Positions 11,265 through 20,165 of a stretch of DNA of 64,000 bases are shown piece by piece (position 1 is the first letter of the stretch; every line of letters begins with the position of its first letter). Under the pieces are notes generated by a model. That model was given only the letters and a program-made list of their open reading frames with translations, was not told the DNA's origin and ran no database searches. The position numbers and the translations under genes are program-made. Location of the stretch: the NCBI GenBank assembly GCA_964534315.1, contig CAZHOV010000008.1, positions 3,627 through 67,626 of the forward strand, written 5' to 3'. This DNA comes from CAZHOV01 sp964534315. Lineage in GTDB: Bacteria > Bacteroidota > Bacteroidia > Chitinophagales > Saprospiraceae.

Positions 11265-11681
11265 ATGAATGCTAAAGAAATTGCAGAAAGGCTTTCTGAA
11301 AAGGGATTACGGGTTACGCCCCAGCGGATTGCCATTTTAGGTGCAATACTAGAATTAAACAATCATCCCTCTGCAGAAAAGATCATCGAATACGTAAAAG
11401 ATAATTATCCGAATATTTCAGTCGGAACGGTTTACAAAGTTTTGGATTCTTTTGTAGAAAATAATTTGGTCAAAAAGGTAAAAACGGAAAGTGGAATTAT
11501 GCGTTATGATCCGCTTCAAGCCAATCATCATCATTTATACTGTAAGGAAACAGATAGAATAGAGGATTACGAAGATGAGCGATTAGATCAACTGATCATT
11601 GACTACTTCAAAGAGAGAGGAATAAAAAATTTCAATATTCAAAATATTCAACTTCAAATAACTGGTACATTTAAAAGTTAA
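11265..11681 (+). CDS. perR: PerR-like peroxide repressor (Fur family)
   Basis: 138 residues with an N-terminal winged helix (recognition helix near SVGTVYKVLDSF) and a C-terminal dimer domain. With a constant offset of three, all five regulatory-metal ligands of Bacillus PerR are present: H34, D82, H88, H90 and D101. D101 is the Asp that marks PerR rather than Fur. Of the four structural-zinc cysteines only C93 remains; the second position is Thr and the C-terminal CxxC is missing. katG starts 5 bp after the stop, so the pair is an operon. The protein should sense H2O2 by metal-catalysed His oxidation and derepress katG and itself. The operator and promoter lie just upstream. Confidence 0.85.
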   Translation: MNAKEIAERLSEKGLRVTPQRIAILGAILELNNHPSAEKIIEYVKDNYPNISVGTVYKVLDSFVENNLVKKVKTESGIMRYDPLQANHHHLYCKETDRIEDYEDERLDQLIIDYFKERGIKNFNIQNIQLQITGTFKS

Positions 11682-11686
11682 CAATT

Positions 11687-13840
11687 ATGAGTCATTCAAA
11701 TGGAAATGGTAAATGCCCGGTAATGCACGGGGGAAATACCACGTCTGCCAAGACGTCTGTAACGGGGTGGTGGCCCAACGCGCTAAACCTGGACATTTTA
11801 CACCAACACGACACAAAAACGAACCCACTAGATGAGGATTTCGATTACCGCGAAGAGGTAAAAAAGCTTGATGTTGAAGCTTTAAAGAAAGATATGCACG
11901 ACCTGATGACCGACAGCCAGGAATGGTGGCCTGCAGACTGGGGGCATTACGGTGGTCTGATGATCCGTATGGCCTGGCACGCTGCCGGAACCTACAGAAT
12001 TTCCGACGGTCGTGGTGGTGGAGGAACCGGAAACTTACGGTTTGCTCCATTAAATTCATGGCCAGACAATACAAGCCTGGATAAAGCAAGACGCCTACTT
12101 TGGCCGGTCAAGAAAAAATACGGCAACAAAGTAAGCTGGGCAGATTTGATCATTTTAGCTGGAAATATAGCCTATGAAAGTATGGGGCTTAAAACATTTG
12201 GGTTTTCTTTTGGGCGCGAAGATATCTGGCATCCGGAAAAAGATGTTTACTGGGGAGCTGAAAAAGAGTTTCTTGCACCAAGTGATGAACGATATGAAAA
12301 CGTGGATGACCCGTCAACGATGGAAAACCCATTGGCAGCCGTGCAAATGGGATTGATCTATGTGAATCCAGAAGGGGTTAATGGTAAGCCCGATCCAATG
12401 AAAACAGCCGGCCAGGTACGGGAAACGTTTGCTCGTATGGCGATGAATGACGAGGAAACGGCTGCTTTGACTGCAGGAGGGCACACTGTTGGTAAGACGC
12501 ATGGTAATGGCGATGCAAGTCTCCTCGGTCCAAATCCTGAGGCTGCAGAAATCGAAGAGCAAGGTTTTGGCTGGTCTAATCCTACCCAAACGGGTAAAGG
12601 TCGCTATGCCGTCACCAGCGGTATTGAGGGGGCCTGGACGACTCATCCGACAAAATGGGATATGGGTTACTTCGACATGTTATTCAATCATGAGTGGGAA
12701 TTAGCAAAGAGTCCTGCGGGTGCCTGGCAGTGGGAGCCGGTAGATATCAGGGAGGAAGATATGCCTGTCGATGTGGAAGATCCTTCTATTCGCAAAAAAC
12801 CGATCATGACAGATGCTGATATGGCGATGAAGATGGATCCGAGCTACAGAGAAATTTGCATGAAATTCTGGAAAGATCCGGAGTATTTCGCTGATACCTT
12901 TGCTCGCGCATGGTTCAAGCTGACGCACCGCGATATGGGGCCAAAAGCACGCTACATCGGACCAGATGTACCAGAAGAAGATTTGATCTGGCAAGATCCG
13001 ATTCCTGAAGGACGTTCGGATTATGACGTCGATGCAGTTAAAGCTAAAATCGCTGATTCAGGTCTTTCTATCGCAGATATGGTTTCTACCGCCTGGGATA
13101 GCGCCCGAACATATAGAGATTCTGATAAGCGAGGCGGTGCCAATGGTGCTCGTATTCGGTTGGCTCCTCAAAAAGACTGGGCAGGTAACGAACCTGAACG
13201 GTTAGCCCGGGTACTTGACATATTAGCACCTATTGCCAAGGAGTTTGATATCAGTATTGCAGATACCATTGTACTGGCAGGTAATCTTGGAGTAGAGCAA
13301 GCAGCTAAAGCTGCGGGATATGATATCACGGTACCCTTTGCACCCGGACGCGGAGATGCTACCGACGAAATGACGGATGCAGACTCTTTTGCACCCCTTG
13401 AGCCCCTGGCTGATGGCTACCGCAACTGGGTAAAAAAGGAATATGCCGTTACTCCTGAAGAATTAATGCTCGGTCATACCGCTCCGGAGATGACTGTCTT
13501 GATCGGAGGTATGCGTGTGATGGGGACTAATCATGGAGGTACCAAACATGGCGTATTTACAGATAATGAGGGCGCCTTGACCAATGACTTCTTCGTCAAC
13601 CTGACGGATATGGCTAACAAGTGGAAAAAAGTAGGGGATAACCATTTCGAAATCCACGACCGTAAGACAGGTGAGGTAAAATGGACCGCTACCCGTATGG
13701 ACCTCGTATTTGGTTCCAACTCCATCCTTCGTTCCTATGCAGAGGTATACGCACAAGATGACAACAAAGAAAAGTTTGTTCACGATTTTGTGAATGCCTG
13801 GGTGAAGGTAATGAATGCCGACAGATTTGATTTGAAGTAA
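11687..13840 (+). CDS. katG: Catalase-peroxidase
   Basis: 717 residues with two tandem haem-peroxidase domains. It breaks down H2O2 to water and oxygen and also has peroxidase activity. The distal pocket R94-W97-H98 is in RMAWHAAGTYR and the proximal H266 in LTAGGHTVGKTHG. The Met-Tyr-Trp crosslink needed for catalase activity is complete: W97, Y225 (MGLIYVNPEG) and M251 (FARMAM). The C-terminal domain has the expected degenerate copy. No signal peptide is seen, so it is cytoplasmic. It is second gene of the perR-katG operon and ends at a strong terminator (13858-13902). Confidence 0.98.
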   Translation: MSHSNGNGKCPVMHGGNTTSAKTSVTGWWPNALNLDILHQHDTKTNPLDEDFDYREEVKKLDVEALKKDMHDLMTDSQEWWPADWGHYGGLMIRMAWHAAGTYRISDGRGGGGTGNLRFAPLNSWPDNTSLDKARRLLWPVKKKYGNKVSWADLIILAGNIAYESMGLKTFGFSFGREDIWHPEKDVYWGAEKEFLAPSDERYENVDDPSTMENPLAAVQMGLIYVNPEGVNGKPDPMKTAGQVRETFARMAMNDEETAALTAGGHTVGKTHGNGDASLLGPNPEAAEIEEQGFGWSNPTQTGKGRYAVTSGIEGAWTTHPTKWDMGYFDMLFNHEWELAKSPAGAWQWEPVDIREEDMPVDVEDPSIRKKPIMTDADMAMKMDPSYREICMKFWKDPEYFADTFARAWFKLTHRDMGPKARYIGPDVPEEDLIWQDPIPEGRSDYDVDAVKAKIADSGLSIADMVSTAWDSARTYRDSDKRGGANGARIRLAPQKDWAGNEPERLARVLDILAPIAKEFDISIADTIVLAGNLGVEQAAKAAGYDITVPFAPGRGDATDEMTDADSFAPLEPLADGYRNWVKKEYAVTPEELMLGHTAPEMTVLIGGMRVMGTNHGGTKHGVFTDNEGALTNDFFVNLTDMANKWKKVGDNHFEIHDRKTGEVKWTATRMDLVFGSNSILRSYAEVYAQDDNKEKFVHDFVNAWVKVMNADRFDLK

Positions 13841-13857
13841 TTTTTTGTGAAAATATT

Positions 13858-13902
13858 AAAAAGCCCCACAACATTTTTACTGAAATGTGTGGGGCTTTTT
13901 TT
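13858..13902 (+). terminator. Intrinsic terminator after katG
   Basis: AAAAAGCCCCACA (13858-13870) pairs with TGTGGGGCTTTTT (13888-13900) across a 17-base loop, followed by further T. It begins 17 bp after the katG stop. The A-rich left arm would let it work on both strands. Confidence 0.9.
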
Positions 13903-13933
13903 AAATGAGCACTGTTTGGATAAATGAATTTAA

Positions 13934-14338
13934 ATGAACAACTGCATCTTTTGTAAAATCGTAAAAGGGGAAGCCAAATCCTGGAAAATTTTGGAAAATG
14001 CGCATGTTTATGCATTTTTGGATATACATCCTGTAAGTAAGTATCATACCTTAGTTATTCCGAAGCGGCATTATGAAAACCTATTTGATATACCGGAAGA
14101 AGACCTTAAAGAGGTCATCGCCGGGGTGCGAACCATCGTCAAGTTGTATGAGGAAAAGCTGGGTATCCAGCATGTACAGATTCTTAGTAATAATGGTCGG
14201 GAGGCTCAACAAGATGTATTTCATAGTCATTTTCACATTATACCGAGGCATATGGGGGACGGGCAAAACCTGAGATGGAAAACTAATAGGGGATGGGTAA
14301 AGGAATTTGATGAGATGGTGGAGAAGATAAAAACTTGA
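13934..14338 (+). CDS. HIT family nucleotide-binding hydrolase
   Basis: 134 residues, the usual size of the HINT branch. The histidine triad is H97-x-H99-x-H101 in FHSHFHIIPR, and the N-terminal CIFCKIVKGE is the conserved opening with the CxxC zinc-binding pair. The enzyme should hydrolyse nucleoside phosphoramidates or adenylates in the cytoplasm. It follows the katG terminator and has its own short spacer. The true substrate is not predictable. Confidence 0.93.
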   Translation: MNNCIFCKIVKGEAKSWKILENAHVYAFLDIHPVSKYHTLVIPKRHYENLFDIPEEDLKEVIAGVRTIVKLYEEKLGIQHVQILSNNGREAQQDVFHSHFHIIPRHMGDGQNLRWKTNRGWVKEFDEMVEKIKT

Positions 14339-14472
14339 AGAAGGTGAGAGAAAATAAATGATCTACGCTATCGGGATGAGCTTTCTGATGAGATCGATTT
14401 CAAATGGTAATTGGAAGTTAAAAAAATTATTCTTTTATTCGTTTTTTTAGATTCTATTAAAATTTAAAATCA

Positions 14473-14763
14473 ATGAGCGATAATGATAAGGAATTTTTTG
14501 AACGGGCAGACGATTATATCAATCTGGCCAATGAGCAGTTAGCTAAAGCTAATCGCGGTAAGGTGAGTGCATCTATGATGTTTGGCACTGCCCGGTTCAA
14601 TGCCTGGCTAAGTGCCTGCGAGTTTGAAACGGCTGAAGAGTTAAAAGCCGCCAAACCACAAATGATCAAGTACTTCCTGGAAGAGTATGAAAAGATGCTG
14701 AGTGAGAATATAGATGATTATGTGAAAAACTTTGATAAGTATACGAAGGGAATGGAGGGGTAG
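14473..14763 (+). CDS. DUF3144 family protein
   Basis: 96 residues, all helical and acidic. The pattern FFERADDYINLANEQ followed by VSASMMFGTARFNAW is that of DUF3144, a family of small soluble proteins of unknown function. It has no signal peptide or membrane helix. It starts 134 bp after the HIT gene and ends 30 bp from the converging gene at 14794. Confidence 0.85.
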   Translation: MSDNDKEFFERADDYINLANEQLAKANRGKVSASMMFGTARFNAWLSACEFETAEELKAAKPQMIKYFLEEYEKMLSENIDDYVKNFDKYTKGMEG

Positions 14764-14793
14764 GTTAGTTTGCAATTGGTAAAAGCGCCAATC

Positions 14794-16206
14794 TTACTTT
14801 TGGGCCTCTTGGCAAATCTTTTCCAACCAGGCCCGGTCAGTAAGCAATTCCGTAGTTTGTATTAGGTTGCAAACTTTGTTCAACTTTGATTGGGGTAATC
14901 GTATGATTTGAAATAATAGTTGGCAGAAGTTTAAGTAGGTATGTTTTAGATTATTCGAAAGTTCTTTATTCCTTTTTAGAAAAATAGTAAAGGAGGCAAT
15001 AAGGGCAAGTAAAGGTTCTTCGGTATTGGTTTCATAATAGATCTTCGCCAGTAACACTCTTGCTCCCAGGTAATAATTCAGATCGGAGTAAGCGACTTGG
15101 AGGAGTTGTTCCTGAGCTTGCTCAAAGCGGCCGGTGTAATAGTATAATTCTGCCAGGTTATAGTGCAGCGCATTTTCCCGAAATGCCTCCGGCAGAAGTG
15201 GGGCATATTGCTCTATAAAAGCTTCAATGCGATCATACTGTTTCATTCGGAGCGATAGTTTTACCACATTAGTGAACGCCCAGGGAGAAATTTTATCATC
15301 CTCGATCAAAATGTTTTGTTCAATTCCTGAACGGTAAAGATTGAGGGCTTCTTCTACATAAGGTGTTTTGCCCTGCCTGATTTTTCGGGCACAGTAATTA
15401 ATAGCAAAGAGGTAGATATCACGTAAATCGTTAAAAGGGATTTCCCTGGAGTTTGCTTCAATTCCAACTTTTAGTTTCCTAAAATAAGCTTCATCTTTTT
15501 CCTCTGAAAGCGCCTGGAAAATGGTATAGTAGAGCTGTATGATGGGCTCTCCAAAAAAGTCTTGTTCTTCTAAGTGTTGAATCCAGTTATGCGAAAGATT
15601 TAGTTGGTACCTTGCCTGCAAGATGGTTTGCCGGTCCAGCATAGCGCAAGAAATACGAAGGCGATGCAAAAAATAATACCGGTCAAGCTGGGCAGAGGCA
15701 ATTTGGATGTTTTTATCAAATTTTCTCAGGCGCTGTCGTTCAAAATGCTGCTCTTTTATTTCTGCCCATTGGAATTGAGCCAGGAAAAAATCTCCGCTAT
15801 CCCCTTTAGGGGTTTCCAACTCTCTGGCCAACGACCGGTCGATTTGCCGGTAACTCTTTTCCAGTCCTCTTCGTGATAGTTCTTCCAGTAATGCAAGTTG
15901 ACGCTGATATGGTTTTTGATCAATCTGCTGTATCGATAAAAAATGCTCAACTAATTTATTCACGTTACTCAAAAGGTAGCGCAGTGTCTTGTCATGGTAT
16001 GGCTGACCCGGATATACATATCTGAATAACCTCTCTTTAGTTAGTTGGTCTGAGGTGAATTCAGGATGAAAGGGTTGTAAATAATTAAAAAGCTTGCACA
16101 CATCTTGGTCTTTATTGAAATAATCAGAAGATAAAAAAGATTCAAGCTCCCTCATTTCCTTTTCGTCCAATGTTTGAAGTATTAAGAGGAGTTTGGCGTT
16201 AACCAT
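14794..16206 (-). CDS. Uncharacterised helical (TPR-like) protein
   Basis: 470 residues with no signal peptide. The whole chain is predicted helical with TPR-like pairs, clearest at about 330-400 (ALHYNLAELYYYTGRFEQAQEQLLQ, described here only as a region), while the N-terminal 90 residues (LQTLDEKEMRELESFL, DYFNKDQDVCKLFNYL) look like a separate helical domain. Similar proteins occur in Saprospiraceae without known role. It is divergent from the dockerin/cohesin-like gene at 16398, sharing a 191-bp AT-rich spacer, and convergent with DUF3144. I cannot assign a function. Confidence 0.8.
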   Translation of the reverse strand: MVNAKLLLILQTLDEKEMRELESFLSSDYFNKDQDVCKLFNYLQPFHPEFTSDQLTKERLFRYVYPGQPYHDKTLRYLLSNVNKLVEHFLSIQQIDQKPYQRQLALLEELSRRGLEKSYRQIDRSLARELETPKGDSGDFFLAQFQWAEIKEQHFERQRLRKFDKNIQIASAQLDRYYFLHRLRISCAMLDRQTILQARYQLNLSHNWIQHLEEQDFFGEPIIQLYYTIFQALSEEKDEAYFRKLKVGIEANSREIPFNDLRDIYLFAINYCARKIRQGKTPYVEEALNLYRSGIEQNILIEDDKISPWAFTNVVKLSLRMKQYDRIEAFIEQYAPLLPEAFRENALHYNLAELYYYTGRFEQAQEQLLQVAYSDLNYYLGARVLLAKIYYETNTEEPLLALIASFTIFLKRNKELSNNLKHTYLNFCQLLFQIIRLPQSKLNKVCNLIQTTELLTDRAWLEKICQEAQK

Positions 16207-16347
16207 AAGCCTATATTTTCGACAAATTACAAAAACACATGTTAGAAATATTAAACTGAATAATTTAATATATTGATATACAATTAGTTAGTTTTTTAAT
16301 TTTTATCTGTCTCATATAAAAATAACAGACAAATCAAAAAAATAGTA

Positions 16348-16379
16348 TTTGATTTGCTGTATTTCTACTACTACATTTG
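16348..16379 (+). promoter_or_regulatory. Promoter of the dockerin/cohesin-like gene
   Basis: TTTG at 16348-16351, 20 bases, then TACATTTG at 16372-16379, an excellent Bacteroidota promoter. The start codon follows at 16398, giving a leader of only about 12 bases. Confidence 0.65.
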
Positions 16380-16397
16380 TAGTGTAATAAATGAAAT

Positions 16398-17519
16398 ATG
16401 AAAAAGATGCCACGAAAATTTCTAATAACGATCCTTTTTACGGTGCTATTTGGAGCTTCCTTTTGTGCCCAAGAAGTATGGCCGGGAGATGTCAATAATA
16501 ATGGAATTGTTAATGAGGTGGATCTGCTGTTTTGGGGGATTGCTTTTGGCAGTGCCGGCCCTGCCCGTGATGAAGCAGGAACGGACTGGCAGGCTTATGA
16601 TCTTCCTTCCCCCTGGGGACAGACCTTTCCGAATGGTAATAATTATGCCTTTGCAGATTGCAATGGCGATGGAGTAGTGGATGAGGAAGATTATGAGGAT
16701 GCGATTGAAGACAATTATGGCCTTCAACACCTGCCGATATCATCCGATGGTTACAGTAATGCAAGTGGGGGAAGTGCTCCAAGGATAATCCTTGAACCTA
16801 GTGCTCAGGCTGTTGAAGAAGGAGCTGTAGTGGATATTACCTTCCGCATTGACGATGCGCAATTACCGCTAAATGACTTCTACGGTATTGCCTTATCCCT
16901 TAGCTACACTAGCGAACTACTGGAAAATGATGATGGTCCGGATTTTGAATTAACAGAAAATAGCTGGATAGAGTCCGATAATTCTTATATCGAAACAGTG
17001 TATGACGAAACGGGTAATCAGGGCACGGCCGCGCTGGCAATAACGCGGACCAACCAAGTAGGGGTGCCCGTAGAAAACAGCATGGTGGGTACTTTCTCTA
17101 TCGTGATTGAAGATATCATTGTAGGCTTGGAGCTGGACACTTTCTATATGTGGGTGGACAGTATTAAGCTTATTAATCCGGGGTTAAACACCATTCCGGT
17201 TGTTCCTGATACGGCACAGGTGATCATTGCTAAAGATTTGAAGTTGCTTAATTCTTCCAATTTACCTCACGAGTTGGAGTCGATGAATGTAAAAATATAT
17301 CCTAATCCTGCAAGAGAAGAACTCTTCATTCATACTGAATTTCCCTTATTAAATCTATTACTTTTTGATCAATTAGGCAGAATCAGAGCCGTCAACTTAC
17401 AAACGATCGGCCTGCATCGTTATCGGCTGGACTGTAGCGGTCTGCCACCAGGAATTTATTGTATGAAAGCCCAAAGCGACCTGGGAACAATCATTAAGAA
17501 AATTATTATTTCACACTAA
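16398..17519 (+). CDS. Secreted dockerin/cohesin-like protein with T9SS tail
   Basis: 373 residues. A signal peptide (about 1-24) is followed by two dockerin-type calcium loops, GDVNNNGIVNEVDLLFWG (about 30-47) and DCNGDGVVDEEDYEDAI (about 87-103). Then comes a cohesin-like beta-sandwich (about 128-275, opening PRIILEPSAQAVEEGAVVDI) and a type IX sorting domain (about 290-373) with KIYPNPAREELFI and GLPPGIYCMKAQS. It should pass the outer membrane by T9SS and be anchored or released at the surface. The lipoprotein gene at 17533 follows after 13 bp, so they are likely cotranscribed. The cohesin-like call is by fold pattern and is less certain than the dockerin loops. Confidence 0.8.
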   Translation: MKKMPRKFLITILFTVLFGASFCAQEVWPGDVNNNGIVNEVDLLFWGIAFGSAGPARDEAGTDWQAYDLPSPWGQTFPNGNNYAFADCNGDGVVDEEDYEDAIEDNYGLQHLPISSDGYSNASGGSAPRIILEPSAQAVEEGAVVDITFRIDDAQLPLNDFYGIALSLSYTSELLENDDGPDFELTENSWIESDNSYIETVYDETGNQGTAALAITRTNQVGVPVENSMVGTFSIVIEDIIVGLELDTFYMWVDSIKLINPGLNTIPVVPDTAQVIIAKDLKLLNSSNLPHELESMNVKIYPNPAREELFIHTEFPLLNLLLFDQLGRIRAVNLQTIGLHRYRLDCSGLPPGIYCMKAQSDLGTIIKKIIISH

Positions 17520-17532
17520 AAACTACTTTTTA

Positions 17533-18534
17533 ATGAACAAGCTATTTTTAATTATTCCTTTTCTCAGTATTTTATTGATAATCGGATGTGATTCTTCTGA
17601 CGACATGGATGATATGCCTGTCGATCAGAATCTCACTATACCTTCCGATACGGAAGATTTTATTGCTGCGAATTATACCGGCTTTTCCATTCAGAGCTCT
17701 GAGCAAGAAGATATCTGTGACGATACGCCGGTTTATGAAGTAGAGTTGGAAGATGGCCCCGGGCCGGATGTAGATCTTTACTTCGATCTGAACTGGAATT
17801 TCCTTTTTGAGGCAACCGATATTCCTACCTCTGATCTTCCCGGCGAGGTGCTTGACACCATTCAGACGGCATATCCAGACTACTCGATAGAGCAAGACGA
17901 AACAGAACGTTTTGATTTCCCCGATGGCAGCATTCAGTATAAAGTAGAATTGGATGCTAATAATTTACAAGATCTTGAATTAATATTAAGTGCAGATGGA
18001 ACTGTTATTTGTACGGATACAAGTAATGATGACGATGATGATGACGGAGACGATAATAACAATGACGATGATGACGATGATGACGATGATGACGATGATG
18101 ATGATGATGATGACGATGATGACAATGACAATGATGATCAGGAAGTAGATATTCCGGGGAACATTCTGGATTTAATAAATTCCAATTATGGCTCATTTAA
18201 TATCGAGGGAGCAGAGACTGAAGACATTTGCGACGATACGCCCGTGTACGAGATCGAGTTGGAAGATGGCTCGGGGACGGACATAGATCTTTATTTTGAT
18301 CTGGACTGGAATTTCCTTTTCGAAGCTACGGAAATCTCTGCCTCTGATTTACCAAATGCGGTTATGGCTGCGATTCAGTCGCAATATCCTGATTTTACTC
18401 TTGAGGAAGATGATATTGAACAATGGGATTTTCCTGACGGTACCACTCAGTATAAGGTAGAGCTGGAGTCAGCTGACGAAGATGTAGAGTTGGTATTTAA
18501 CGAAGATGGTACTATTTTCTGCACCGATGATTAA
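17533..18534 (+). CDS. Lipoprotein with duplicated PepSY-like domain and poly-Asp linker
   Basis: 333 residues. The lipobox LLIIGC puts the lipidated Cys at about residue 19. Two copies of a PepSY-like (DUF2874) module follow, at about 33-160 and 210-333. They share EDICDDTPVYE, DLYFDL-W-NFLFEAT, FPDG-x-x-QYKVEL and D-G-T-x-x-CTD, so this is a recent internal duplication with two conserved Cys in each half. The linker (about 165-205) is almost all Asp with a few Asn. The protein is very acidic and probably binds cations. It lies 13 bp behind the T9SS gene at 16398 and ends at a hairpin (18548-18582). Biological role unknown. Confidence 0.8.
   Translation: MNKLFLIIPFLSILLIIGCDSSDDMDDMPVDQNLTIPSDTEDFIAANYTGFSIQSSEQEDICDDTPVYEVELEDGPGPDVDLYFDLNWNFLFEATDIPTSDLPGEVLDTIQTAYPDYSIEQDETERFDFPDGSIQYKVELDANNLQDLELILSADGTVICTDTSNDDDDDDGDDNNNDDDDDDDDDDDDDDDDDDDDNDNDDQEVDIPGNILDLINSNYGSFNIEGAETEDICDDTPVYEIELEDGSGTDIDLYFDLDWNFLFEATEISASDLPNAVMAAIQSQYPDFTLEEDDIEQWDFPDGTTQYKVELESADEDVELVFNEDGTIFCTDD
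18028..18138 (+). repeat. GAY trinucleotide repeat coding poly-Asp
   Basis: About 110 bases of GAT/GAC with occasional AAT/AAC inside the lipoprotein gene. Mixed GAT and GAC codons suggest some age, but the stretch is still prone to slippage in multiples of three, which would change linker length without breaking the frame. Complementary-strand frames here encode only poly-Ser or His-rich artefacts. Confidence 0.9.
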
Positions 18535-18547
18535 TTAAATTATAAAA

Positions 18548-18582
18548 GGTGTCTCGAAAGGCTACTAGTGTTTCGAGACACC
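18548..18582. terminator. Hairpin after the PepSY-like lipoprotein gene
   Basis: GGTGTCTCGAAA (18548-18559) and TTTCGAGACACC (18571-18582) form a perfect 12-bp stem with an 11-base loop, 13 bp after the stop. On the plus strand no T run follows; on the minus strand TTTTATAATTT follows, so it best fits a minus-strand or bidirectional terminator. Confidence 0.7.
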
Positions 18583-18606
18583 CTCAAGAAATAGCAGATG
18601 AAACAC

Positions 18607-18737
18607 AAAGCTGCAGCGCAGCGAAAGAGAATAGTCAACGTATTTTTTCTTTCGCCCCTACGGGGCTTTTATGATTAACCATCAATAAACCAGAGGCTTA
18701 CGCCACTGGCTACGATATTTCGCTGCTATGCAGCTTT
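18607..18737. repeat. 131-bp intergenic element with 20-bp inverted ends
   Basis: AAAGCTGCAGCGCAGCGAAA (18607-18626) and TTTCGCTGCTATGCAGCTTT (18718-18737) are inverted repeats differing at about three positions. Inside are GCCCCTACGGGGC and CCAG...CTGG hairpins. This motif set resembles REP-like intergenic elements common in Bacteroidota genomes. There is no coding content. It lies between the 18548 hairpin and the broken alcohol dehydrogenase. Confidence 0.65.
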
Positions 18738-18784
18738 ATGCTGTAACTAATTTTAGCCCATGATTCGCATGATTCATGTGTATG

Positions 18785-19806
18785 TTAAGCCTCACCAATA
18801 TTCAACACGACCCTGCCATCGATCTTTCCGGCTTTCATGCGGTCGAATATCTGGTTGATATCTTCCAGTTTTGCTGCTTCGACTGTTGATTTAACTTTAC
18901 CTTCCGTAGCAAAATCAAGGCATTCCTGCAGGTCTTTTCGCGTACCAACGATAGAGCCTCTTACGGTTATTCGGTTCAGTACCGTTTCGAAAATAGGCAG
19001 GTCAAAGCTTCCCGGTGGTAAACCGGTCATAGAAAGCGTCCCTTTTCGCCTCAATGTAGAGATCGCCTGGGAGAAAGCCGTGGTAGAGACGGCAGTGACA
19101 AGGGCGCCATGCATGCCGCCTCCGCTTTCCTTTTTGAGGTATTCGCCCGGATCGTTTTGGGTGGCATTAACAACCAGGTCAGCCCCTAGTTTCTTGGCCA
19201 GTTCCAGTTTGTCGTCAGCTACATCAATGGCAGCTACATGCATGCCCATTGCTTTGGCGTATTGGACGGCTACGTGGCCCAATCCTCCAATGCCGGAGAT
19301 GGCGACCCACTCTCCTGGTTTGGTGTCGGTTTCTTTCAATCCTTTATATACGGTTACGCCGGCGCAAAGTATGGGAGCGATTTCCAGAAATTGACGTTCG
19401 CAGGCTAGTGTCCTACATAGCGGGAGTCGGCGGTAACGTATTCGGCATAGCCACCATCTACACCATAGCCAGTGTTCAGCTGGCTTTCGCATAGTGTTTC
19501 CCAACCGGTGATGCAATGCTCACAAAACCCGCAGGCCGTATATAGCCAGGGTACACCTTCAGCATCTCCTTCTTTTAGATGTTTGACTTCAGGACCCAGA
19601 GCAGCCACATATCCAACGCCCTCATGTCCCGGTACGAGCGGTAGTTTTGGTTTCACAGGCCAGTCTCCTTCTGCAGCATGTAGGTCGGTGTGGCAGACGC
19701 CGCTGGCCATTATCTTGACAAGTACTTCGTGTCCTTTCGGACGACGAACAGGCATTTCTTCGATTTGCAGTGGTTTCCCAAACTCGTGGACAACCGCTGC
19801 TTTCAT
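18785..19806 (-). pseudogene. adhP: Zn-dependent alcohol dehydrogenase, broken
   Basis: The N-terminal part starts MKAAVVHEFGKPL at 19806 and has the catalytic-zinc motifs CHTDLHAAEGDW and PGHEGVGYV and the structural-zinc segment CGFCEHCITGWETLC. It reads as AdhP-type to YVGH and then meets TAG (19407-19405). The same frame continues with PANVNF, as expected for the family, and then needs a +1 correction to read LEIAPILCAGVTVYKG. After that it continues normally through the Rossmann motif GIGGLGHVAVQYAK to the C-terminus at 18785. So there are two lesions within about 25 bases: a nonsense codon replacing Leu and a 1-base deletion. The rest is well kept, so the damage is recent or is sequencing error. 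Intact, it would oxidise alcohols with NAD. Confidence 0.85.
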
Positions 19807-20165
19807 AGTGTTTGGTAACATGAACATTAAAATTTTGGTTAGCGATGTCTTAATATAAAGAAAAATTGCTGAACTATCAAGAATCAAAGTAAAGTATCTT
19901 ACTGGGATAGTTTTACTACTATATAGCGAAATTGAAATGTTTTTACTTTATTAGCATTTAGATTGGATCTAATTTAAATATTGTAGGTGGTTGAATTTAG
20001 TTGGAATAGATAGGAAAGTGAAGAAATATGCGTAAAAGAAAGATTCATTAAAAAAACTATTTTAATGCAAGGAAGTGACACAGAATAGCTCTTTTTTCAA
20101 GATTTTATAGAGCGAAATCTGTTATTTTTAATTTTCACATTACTGATCTTTTAAAGATAATAGAT
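19807..20165. other. Divergent spacer, no recognisable feature
   Basis: 359 bp of AT-rich DNA between the broken dehydrogenase and the beta-propeller gene. I see no gene, strong hairpin, repeat, or good TTTG/TAnnTTTG promoter pair here. It should hold the promoters of both flanking genes. Confidence 0.5.

Noticed and set aside
17934..18196. Poly-Ser and His-rich minus-strand frames
   Set aside because: Complement of the GAY repeat inside the PepSY-like lipoprotein gene.
19405..19516. Separate start for the downstream half of the alcohol dehydrogenase
   Set aside because: The first 40 residues of that frame are out-of-frame translation of the zinc-binding part, so it is not an independent gene.
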